Assembly: GCA_025937035.1 (NCBI GenBank)
Contig: JAICSG010000134.1
Span: forward strand, 1-8,595
Source: Thermoanaerobaculia bacterium
GTDB lineage: Bacteria; Acidobacteriota; Thermoanaerobaculia; Multivoradales; UBA5704
Reading direction: 5' to 3'
Length of the DNA: 8,595 bases
Positions 1 through 5,443 of this stretch are shown piece after piece. The notes under the pieces were generated by a model. It saw nothing but the letters and a program-made list of their open reading frames with translations, had not been told where the DNA came from and made no database searches. Position numbers and translations under genes: made by a program. Positions within the stretch are counted from its first letter, which is position 1. Each line of letters begins with the position of its first letter.

Positions 1-1326
1 CTCGCCGAGCGGTGGGCCGGGCTCGCTCCTGCTCTGCGCCTCCCCGGCCAGGGGATCGGGCAGAAGACCACGGGCTGCGGCGCCACGATCGGCATCCAGC
101 CCCGCTGCGACTTCGCCTGCACCGGCTGCTACCTCGGGCACGAGGCGAACCGGATCCCCGCCCTGCCCACGGCGGCGGTCCTGCGGCAGCTCGACGAGCT
201 CCGCCGCTGGCTGGGCCCCAAGAGCAACGTCCAGATCACCGATGGCGAGGTGACGCTCCGGCCGGTCGAGGAATTGACCGAGATCCTGCGCCACGCGCGG
301 TCGATCGGCGTCATCCCCATGATGATGACCCACGGCGACAGCTTCCGGCGCCGGCCGGGGCTGCTCGAGCGGCTGATGACCGAGGGGGGCTTGACCGAGG
401 TCTCGATCCACGTCGACATCACCCAGCGCGGGCGGGACGGCCACCAGGCGCCGAAGTCGGAGCTGGAGCTGATGCCACTGCGGGAGGAATTCGCGGCCAT
501 GGTCCGCCAGGCCCGGCGGCGGACCGGCCGGCCCCTGCGCGCCGCCATGACTCTCACCGTGACTCAGGAGAACCTTCCCCAGATCCCCGACGTGGTGCGC
601 TGGCTGATCCGCAACCGCGACGCCTTCAGCCTGGTCAGCTTCCAGCCGCTCGCCCAGGTGGGGCGGACCCGCCGGAGCCAGCGCGGGGTGACCGCCACCG
701 ATCTCTGGCGGGAGGTGAGCCGCGGCACGGAGGCCTTCGGGCTCCCGATCGACGGCGTGGGCCCCATGCATTTCGGCCACACCGAGTGCACGCGCTTCGT
801 CCCCCTGGTGGCTTTGCAGAGGCCGGGAGAGGAGCCCAGGCTTTTCCGGAGCATCCGCGACGAGCCCGAGGACGTGGCGGTGATGCGGGAATTCTTCGCC
901 CAGGGCCTGGGCGGCGTGGCCTTCCGGGACGACGATCCTCTGGAGAAGACCGCCCGCTTCCTGGGCATGGTGCGCGCGGCGCCGGGCTGGATGCTGGGCC
1001 GGGCCCGCCGCTGGATCGACGCCCGCTCGCGCGCCGAGGCGGGCATCCCCCTCGCCCGCCTCCTCTTCGACGGCCTGACGGGGCGGCTGCGCGTCGACAG
1101 CTTCACCCTCACCAGCCATCACTTCATGAGCCCGGCCGAGGTCCGGACACCGGTCGGCCAGGAGCGCCTGGCGGCCTGCGTCTTCCGTCTCCCCTACAAG
1201 GGTGAGATGGTGCCGATGTGCCGGATGAACGCGGATGGGGTGCGGGAGCGGTTCTATGAGGAGATCCTGGAGGGTGGATTGGGAGGAGACTCCCCACGGG
1301 GCCTCTCTACAGAAACCGTATCGTGA
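1..1326 (+). CDS. Radical SAM enzyme of unassigned function, 5' end missing
   Basis: The frame is open from base 1, so the gene starts left of the window; 441 residues are visible. A CX3CX2C motif (CDFACTGCY, visible residues 36-44) is the signature that binds the SAM-cleaving [4Fe-4S] cluster. The following stretch fits a partial TIM barrel: a DGEVTLRPVEEL segment (about 81-92) stands where GGEP-type SAM-binding motifs occur, and VSIHVD (134-139) looks like a later barrel strand. Four more cysteines lie at about 26, 263, 393 and 407. The last two sit in a C-terminal part with a PMCRMN segment, which could hold an auxiliary Fe-S cluster as in SPASM-like enzymes (inference). The substrate is not recognisable. 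The last 13 or so codons lie inside a palindromic repeat, and the stop TGA (1324-1326) is in that repeat's spacer, so the native C-terminus may have been altered. The family call is secure; the reaction is unknown. Confidence 0.92.
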   Translation, partial: LAERWAGLAPALRLPGQGIGQKTTGCGATIGIQPRCDFACTGCYLGHEANRIPALPTAAVLRQLDELRRWLGPKSNVQITDGEVTLRPVEELTEILRHARSIGVIPMMMTHGDSFRRRPGLLERLMTEGGLTEVSIHVDITQRGRDGHQAPKSELELMPLREEFAAMVRQARRRTGRPLRAAMTLTVTQENLPQIPDVVRWLIRNRDAFSLVSFQPLAQVGRTRRSQRGVTATDLWREVSRGTEAFGLPIDGVGPMHFGHTECTRFVPLVALQRPGEEPRLFRSIRDEPEDVAVMREFFAQGLGGVAFRDDDPLEKTARFLGMVRAAPGWMLGRARRWIDARSRAEAGIPLARLLFDGLTGRLRVDSFTLTSHHFMSPAEVRTPVGQERLAACVFRLPYKGEMVPMCRMNADGVRERFYEEILEGGLGGDSPRGLSTETVS

Positions 1327-1358
1327 CCCCAATGTAGAGACGCCCCGTGGGGCGTCTC
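1286..1358. repeat. Inverted pair of palindromic repeats (REPIN-like element)
   Basis: Two 25-base units lie in opposite orientation at 1286-1310 and 1334-1358, separated by 23 bases. They match as reverse complements at 23 of 25 positions. Each unit is itself nearly palindromic. The right one holds a perfect 10-bp stem, GAGACGCCCC, a GT loop, then the complementary arm; the left one has compensating or mismatched bases at the two variable positions. Paired inverted REP units of this layout are called REPINs and are usually moved by IS200/IS605-like RAYT transposases encoded elsewhere. The element sits between two convergent genes, and both coding frames end inside it. No T-tract follows either stem, so it is not a typical intrinsic terminator, though the stems could still block transcription or protect 3' ends. 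Confidence 0.85.
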
Positions 1359-2145
1359 AGCCATTGACGAGCGCGGTAAAACGCCCCCAGATCCCCTCCG
1401 CATCGAGCGACCGCACCACCCGCACCCTCCGGTCGCCCGCCCCAAATTCCACCCAGAGATTGCCGTGCAGCCGGACCCGGGTTTCCTCCAAAGTCATCGA
1501 AGCGGGATCGATCGCATAGGCCGCCGCGGCCAGGTCGAACACCGGGAAGCGGCGCGATCCCCGCCGCAACAGGGATCGCCGGGACCAGCGGACGGAGGAG
1601 CGGCGCAGGAAGTCTCCCAACGGTCCCTCCAGGCCTCTCAGCTCTCCCGGGCCAATCCGCAGCCGGCGGGCGACGTCGAGAGGGATCAGCGTCAGCGGCA
1701 GATCCGAGGCGAAGACGGCCCGGGTCGCTTCCGGGTCCTGGGTCAGATTGAATTCGTGGGGCCACCACGGCGGGAACCGTCCCCTGGAGGTGAGATTGCC
1801 GCCGACGAGCACGGCCTCCTCGATCCGCCGGTCCAGGACGGCCGCGAGGTTGGTCAGAGGGCCCAGGGCGAGGAAGCGCAGGGGGCCCCGATCCCAGAGA
1901 TCGGACCGGTCGACGCGGTCCGGCACGTCCCCGGCCCGGACGCCCCGCAGGCAGGGGCCTTCATAGCCGCAGAGCTCGCCGAGAGCCCGGTTGTTGCGAT
2001 CCGCCTCCGCTTCACGGGTATTGCCGCCGACGCTCGCCAGACCGGCCACCGGCAGGCCGCTCCGGAGGAGGGCGGCGATGGCGAAGGCGTCGTCCACGTC
2101 CCCCCGGGGGGAGCCCGCGGCGTTGTCGGTGTCGATCAGCAGCAT
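1357..2145 (-). CDS. Inosine-uridine preferring nucleoside hydrolase family protein
   Basis: Predicted N-ribohydrolase of 262 residues that splits nucleosides into ribose and base in the cytoplasm; the preferred nucleoside cannot be read from the sequence. The N-terminus carries a variant of the family's calcium-binding DTDPGxDDA motif: DTDNAAGSPRGDVDDA (residues 5-20), with an insert between the two acidic clusters. Other family landmarks are GGN (40-42), LGPLTNLA (94-101), a GGN segment (115-117), EFN (131-133) followed by QDPEA, and Asp204 in FDLAAAAY. In well-studied members this last motif reads HDP, so the usual His is Phe here. The protein is short; members are commonly about 310 residues. 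I chose the ATG at 2145 because it directly precedes the first conserved strand (MLLIDTD); upstream codons give a low-complexity Arg/Pro/Gly tail. The gene diverges from the transporter and converges on the radical SAM gene. Family certain, substrate open. Confidence 0.9.
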   Translation of the reverse strand: MLLIDTDNAAGSPRGDVDDAFAIAALLRSGLPVAGLASVGGNTREAEADRNNRALGELCGYEGPCLRGVRAGDVPDRVDRSDLWDRGPLRFLALGPLTNLAAVLDRRIEEAVLVGGNLTSRGRFPPWWPHEFNLTQDPEATRAVFASDLPLTLIPLDVARRLRIGPGELRGLEGPLGDFLRRSSVRWSRRSLLRRGSRRFPVFDLAAAAYAIDPASMTLEETRVRLHGNLWVEFGAGDRRVRVVRSLDAEGIWGRFTALVNG

Positions 2146-2150
2146 GGAAA

Positions 2151-2179
2151 GGTATACTCCCCCGCCATGTCCCTGTTCA
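2151..2179 (-). promoter_or_regulatory. Putative sigma-70 promoter of the nucleoside hydrolase
   Basis: On the minus strand, TGAACA (2179-2174, 4 of 6 match to TTGACA) lies 17 bases before TATACC (2156-2151, 4 of 6 match to TATAAT). Only five bases separate the -10 from the ATG at 2145, so transcription would begin at or next to the start codon and give a leaderless mRNA. A GGGGAG stretch upstream of the ATG could instead act as a ribosome site if transcription starts further back. Read by eye only. Confidence 0.4.
2153..2166 (+). promoter_or_regulatory. Putative -10 element (TATACT) upstream of the transporter
   Basis: TATACT (2153-2158, 5 of 6 match to TATAAT) is followed by eight C-rich bases and an ATG at 2167. 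The same layout occurs before trmFO and hslV. No acceptable -35 hexamer is seen at 16-18 bases. The element shares its palindromic GTATAC core with the opposing hydrolase -10, so the two promoters would overlap and could compete for polymerase. Confidence 0.35.
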
Positions 2180-2214
2180 CCTCCTGTGACCCGTCCGGAA
2201 TCCATCCCGCTTGA
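2167..2214 (+). CDS. Possible 15-residue leader peptide coupled to the transporter gene
   Basis: A short frame starts with ATG at 2167, encodes MSLFTSCDPSGIHPA and ends with TGA at 2212-2214. It begins eight bases after the TATACT element, as expected for a leaderless start. Its stop overlaps the TTG start of the transporter (TTGA, 2211-2214), a classic arrangement for termination-reinitiation coupling. The transporter has no convincing ribosome-binding site, which would make coupling useful. The peptide is too short for coding statistics and could be chance. Confidence 0.25.
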   Translation: MSLFTSCDPSGIHPA

Positions 2215-4715
2215 TCTCGCGGATCGCCGACGCGCTGACCCATCTCGCGGTTCACCACCGCCGGGCGGTCTTCTGGGGGGCCGTGGCGCTGGCGGTGCTC
2301 TCGGCACTCTCCGCCTCGCGTCTGCGCTTCAACCCGGACATCCTCTCGCTGATCCCGCAGAACCACAAGGAGGTCAACGACTTCCGCGAGGTGATCCAGA
2401 AGATGGGGACCCTCGACCAGCACATCGTGGTGGTGCGGATCCCCCAGGGCCGGCAGGTGGACGACTACGAGCCGCTGATCGAGGATCTGGCCCGGCGCTA
2501 CAAGGCCCTGCCCAGCGTGGCCGACGTGCAGTACCGGCTCCCCAATCCGCTGGAGATGATGAACGAGATCCTGCCGCGCGCCCTGCTCCTGCTCACCCCT
2601 CAGGAGCTCGACCGGGTGGCCGCGGCGCTCACCGACGAGCGGATCGCCCAGTCGGTCGCCGAGAACCGGCAGACCCTGCGCACCCCCCAGGGGATCGCGG
2701 CCCGCGAGCTGGTGCAGAACGACCCCTTCCACCTCCTGCCCATCTTCCTCGACCGCTTCAAGGCGGCCGGCGGCGGCTTCCGGCTCGACACGTCGAGCGG
2801 CTACTTCCTCTCGTCCGACCGCTCCACTCTGCTGATGCTGGTGCAGCCGCGCCGGCCTGCCCAGGACATCCCCTTCGGCCACCGCTTCATGGCCGCCGCC
2901 CGCCGGATCGAGCGCGAGGCCCTGGCCGACTTCCGCCGCCAAGCCGGGGAGGTGCCGCCGCCCACCATCGGCTACACCGGCGGCTACGCGGTCGCCCTCT
3001 ACGACGCCGAGCTGATCCAGAAGGACGTCGTCTACAACGTCGTCTTCTCCTGCGTGGGGGTGCTGGCCCTCTTCCTCTACGCTTTCCGCCGCCCCGCCGC
3101 GCTCCTCTACGCGGGCGTGCCCATGATCCTGGCGGTGGTGGGAACCTTCGGCCTCGCCGGCCTCCTCTTCGGGCAGATCTCCTCGTCGAGCGCCGTCTTC
3201 GGCGCCCTGGTGGTGGGGCTCGGGGTCGACTTCATCACCGTGCTCTACGGGCGGTACGTGGCCGAGCGGAACCGGGGGGGCGAGCCGGCGGTGGCGATCC
3301 GGGAGGTCTACCGCACCACCCTCTATGGGGTCTTCTTCGCGGCGCTCACCACGGCGGCGACCTTCTACTCGTACGTCTTCACCCAGTTCAAGGGGATGAG
3401 CGAGCTGGGGGTGCTCACCGGCACGGGCATCCTGATCTTCCTGGTCTGCGTGCTCTTCCTGCTGCCGGCCCTGCTGCTGGCGACCGACCGCGGCGGTCCC
3501 GCCGGCCCGCGGCTCGACCTGCGCTCCTTCGGCTCGGACGCCCTGGTCCGCCGGGCGCTGGCCCGTCCGGGGCTGACGATCCTGATCTGGGTGGTGGTCG
3601 TGGCGGTCTGCGCGGCGCTGGTCCCGCGGCTCCGGTTCAACGACACCATCGACAACCTGCGGGCCAAGGGGAACCAGGGGGTCGAGTATCAGTCGCTGGT
3701 GACCCAGAAGTTCGGCCAGTCGTTCGGCTTCATGATGTACGTGGTCGAGGCGAAGGACCTCGACGGCGTGCTCCGGAAGACCCAGGACGCGGCCCAGGCG
3801 TTGAAAGGTGAGGTCGAGCACGGCCCCCTCGCCTCGTACCAGTCGATCGCCAGCTTCCTGCCGCCCCCCTCGCAGCAGGAGCAGATCCTGGCCCGGCTGC
3901 GGGCCGGACGGAACGACGTCTTCTCGATCGAGCGGATCTCGGCCACCCTGCGCAAGGCCCTGGCGGCGAACGGCTTCCGTCCCGAAGCCTACGACGGGTT
4001 CCTGAAGCTCTTCGCGCAGGCGCTCAACCCCCCGGGGCCGGTGGGGCCGGGGGACATCCACGACGAGCGGCTGGCGGCCCTGCTGCGGCGCTTCCTCAAA
4101 AAGACGGACGACGGCTACATCTCGGTGACCTACCTCTATCCCAAGGGGGGCTCCTGGAAGCGCTTCGTGCCGCGGGAGCTGGTCGACCTGGCGGACCGCC
4201 AGGGGGCGATCCTCACCGGCGTCAACCGGCTGTCGGCCGCCCTGCGCACCATCGTGCGCCAGGACGCCACCCGCTCGACGCTGCTCGGCTTCGCCATCGT
4301 CTACGCGATCTTCTCGATCGCCTACCGCTCGCTGAAGCGGGGGGCGCTCGTCTTCATCCCCTTCCTGGCGGGCGGCATCGGCATGCTGGGCCTGATGGCC
4401 CTGATCGGCCTTGACTTCAACTTCATCAACGTCTACGTGGGGCTGTTCCTGGTGGGAGTGGCCACGGACTATGCGGTCTACATGCTGCAGCGCTACCTGG
4501 AGAATCCGGGGGGGTTCCCGCGCGGCGCGCCGGAGACCGGCCGGGCGGTGGTGATGGCCGCGCTGACCTGCATCGTGGGCTTCGGCTCCTTCGCCCTCTC
4601 CCACTACCCGGGCCTGCGCACCATCGGCTACGCCAGCACCTTCGGGGTCACCCTGAGCTGCCTGGCGACGATCACTCTTCTGCCGGCGATCCTGGCGTGG
4701 CGGAAACGGCCGTAA
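2211..4715 (+). CDS. RND superfamily / MMPL-type membrane transporter (HpnN-like architecture)
   Basis: An 834-residue inner-membrane protein of the RND/MMPL class, which use the proton gradient to move lipids or other hydrophobic molecules across or out of the membrane. The layout is two matching halves: a first helix (about 19-37), a large periplasmic domain (38-272), five helices (about 274-424), helix 7 (453-472), a second periplasmic domain (473-685) and five final helices (688-830). Each half has an Asp in its fourth helix region, in GLGVDF (Asp340) and GVATDYAVYM (Asp753), the places where proton-relay acids sit in this superfamily. Length and layout resemble the hopanoid transporter HpnN and other predicted exporters, but no hopanoid gene is nearby, so the cargo is unassigned. 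The TTG at 2211 is the first start after the in-frame stop at 2187 and lacks a clear ribosome site (only GGA, 11 bases upstream). The next plausible start, GTG 2283, would cut into helix 1. Confidence 0.93.
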   Translation: MISRIADALTHLAVHHRRAVFWGAVALAVLSALSASRLRFNPDILSLIPQNHKEVNDFREVIQKMGTLDQHIVVVRIPQGRQVDDYEPLIEDLARRYKALPSVADVQYRLPNPLEMMNEILPRALLLLTPQELDRVAAALTDERIAQSVAENRQTLRTPQGIAARELVQNDPFHLLPIFLDRFKAAGGGFRLDTSSGYFLSSDRSTLLMLVQPRRPAQDIPFGHRFMAAARRIEREALADFRRQAGEVPPPTIGYTGGYAVALYDAELIQKDVVYNVVFSCVGVLALFLYAFRRPAALLYAGVPMILAVVGTFGLAGLLFGQISSSSAVFGALVVGLGVDFITVLYGRYVAERNRGGEPAVAIREVYRTTLYGVFFAALTTAATFYSYVFTQFKGMSELGVLTGTGILIFLVCVLFLLPALLLATDRGGPAGPRLDLRSFGSDALVRRALARPGLTILIWVVVVAVCAALVPRLRFNDTIDNLRAKGNQGVEYQSLVTQKFGQSFGFMMYVVEAKDLDGVLRKTQDAAQALKGEVEHGPLASYQSIASFLPPPSQQEQILARLRAGRNDVFSIERISATLRKALAANGFRPEAYDGFLKLFAQALNPPGPVGPGDIHDERLAALLRRFLKKTDDGYISVTYLYPKGGSWKRFVPRELVDLADRQGAILTGVNRLSAALRTIVRQDATRSTLLGFAIVYAIFSIAYRSLKRGALVFIPFLAGGIGMLGLMALIGLDFNFINVYVGLFLVGVATDYAVYMLQRYLENPGGFPRGAPETGRAVVMAALTCIVGFGSFALSHYPGLRTIGYASTFGVTLSCLATITLLPAILAWRKRP

Positions 4716-4779
4716 GCCGGCTCTCTGGAATCCTTCTTGCACTTTGTCCGTAGCAGGTGGGGGTAAAACTTGACTCCCC

Positions 4780-4809
4780 TTGACGGATCTTTGGAAAGTC
4801 TGGTAACTT
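4780..4809 (+). promoter_or_regulatory. Putative sigma-70 promoter for the small membrane-protein ORFs
   Basis: TTGACG (4780-4785, 5 of 6 match) lies 18 bases before TAACTT (4804-4809), which carries the TGn extension of an extended -10 (TGGTAACTT). Transcription would start near 4816, about 29 bases before the ATG at 4845 and its strong GAGGAG ribosome site. The surrounding 4741-4800 bases are about 50 percent GC by hand count, far below the flanking genes, as expected for a promoter region. Confidence 0.45.
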
Positions 4810-4844
4810 TCTCCGGGTACCTGAACGGGCTCGAGGAGAAGAGT

Positions 4845-5087
4845 ATGGTGGTGGGTGTAGAGACCAGACGGACGCACTGCGAAGACCCCTCGCGGCCGTT
4901 CCGCGGGACCTCAGGAAGCAAAGACATGAATACTCACATGAGCTCGACGGCAGATGGGCACTTCCTTTCCCCGACGCAGATCCGCAGGCTCCTTCTCGCG
5001 GTCATGGTGGTCTTTTTCGCCTCCGCTGCGGTGATCCCTTCCATGGGAGCTCTTCTGAGGCAGATCACCAGCCTCCTGCTTCCCTGA
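4845..5087 (+). CDS. Small single-pass membrane protein of unknown function
   Basis: An 80-residue product I do not recognise. It has a polar N-terminal half and one hydrophobic segment (about residues 48-66, within LLLAVMVVFFASAAVIP) followed by a short tail ending SLLLP, so it probably spans the inner membrane once. The ATG at 4845 has a strong ribosome site (GAGGAG at 4833-4838, GGAG six bases from the start) and lies downstream of a plausible promoter. A second candidate is ATG 4926 (AGGA at 4913-4916), which would give 53 residues without the uncharacteristic N-terminal stretch. The TGA stop is followed, in the same frame, by another membrane-protein ORF three bases on. The pair could therefore be one interrupted gene. 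GC content is lower than in the neighbours (about 62 percent on a sampled line). Whether it is expressed is unproven. Confidence 0.5.
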   Translation: MVVGVETRRTHCEDPSRPFRGTSGSKDMNTHMSSTADGHFLSPTQIRRLLLAVMVVFFASAAVIPSMGALLRQITSLLLP

Positions 5088-5090
5088 TCT

Positions 5091-5408
5091 TTGGCTCACC
5101 AGGAAAAAGATCCTGACGGCCCCTTGGGCCTCTGGGGACAGTTTTTCTGGGGCTGTATCGGAGCCGCCACCCCCTGGGTCTTGAGAGGGGCTCAGGTGGT
5201 CGGATACAAGCTGGACGTGACACTTCCGACCCTCGGTGCCGGTTCCGTGCTCATGTTCCTGGCGGTGCTGCTGTTTGGTGGGGCCGCGGCGATCATCCTT
5301 CACTCTCACCACCGGTGGGTGGCTTGGTATCACGGGGCCACCTACCAGATCATCGTGGCCGCCATCGTCAACCACGGAGCTGCTTCCGCTTCCCATTCCC
5401 CTCCTTAG
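5091..5408 (+). CDS. Small hydrophobic protein of unknown function, same frame as the preceding ORF
   Basis: A product of up to 105 residues that I do not recognise. It has a moderately hydrophobic, Trp- and Gly-containing segment (about 14-38) and one strong transmembrane segment (about 45-70, in VLMFLAVLLFGGAAAIIL), followed by SHHRWVAWYHGATYQIIVAA, which looks like an ordered membrane-proximal stretch and not random translation. The TTG at 5091 is a weak start: no ribosome site is present, and the only purine tract (AGGA, 5101-5104) lies after it. Reading continues in frame back through one TGA (5085-5087) into the upstream ORF. So it may be the second half of a single 187-residue protein (nonsense mutation or readthrough), or a translationally coupled second gene. 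An internal ATG lies near 5252. It ends 35 bases before trmFO. Confidence 0.5.
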   Translation: MAHQEKDPDGPLGLWGQFFWGCIGAATPWVLRGAQVVGYKLDVTLPTLGAGSVLMFLAVLLFGGAAAIILHSHHRWVAWYHGATYQIIVAAIVNHGAASASHSPP

Positions 5409-5431
5409 ACGAGGCTCTGTAGCCCTTCTCC

Positions 5432-5437
5432 TATAAT
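5432..5437 (+). promoter_or_regulatory. Consensus -10 element directly upstream of trmFO
   Basis: A perfect TATAAT lies six bases before the trmFO ATG (5444), so transcription should begin at or beside the A of the start codon and make a leaderless mRNA. No ribosome site precedes the ATG; the spacer is only CCCCGC. No good -35 is found at the usual spacing (TTAGAC at 5405-5410 is 21 bases away). This would be the main promoter for the trmFO-xerC block. Confidence 0.55.
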
Positions 5438-5443
5438 CCCCGC

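Noticed and set aside
12..1205. A 397-codon plus-strand frame overlapping the radical SAM gene
   Set aside because: The product is Arg/Pro/Gly/Ala-rich without motifs, while the other frame carries the CX3CX2C signature; a GC-driven shadow.
1334..1358. Rho-independent terminator between the convergent genes
   Set aside because: The stem is strong, but no T-run follows it on either strand, and the paired inverted units fit a REPIN better.
4770..4844. TTG start at 4770 for the first small membrane ORF
   Set aside because: It lies upstream of the likely -10 element and has no ribosome site; ATG 4845 with GAGGAG fits far better.
2136..4877. A 913-codon open frame on the minus strand across the transporter gene
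   Set aside because: It mirrors the transporter's codons and gives a low-complexity product rich in His, Gln, Arg, Asp and Gly with no hydrophobic core or motif; this is typical antisense openness in GC-rich DNA.
5085..5087. TGA read as selenocysteine
   Set aside because: There is no cysteine-containing redox motif around it and I see no convincing downstream hairpin; a nonsense codon or gene boundary is simpler.
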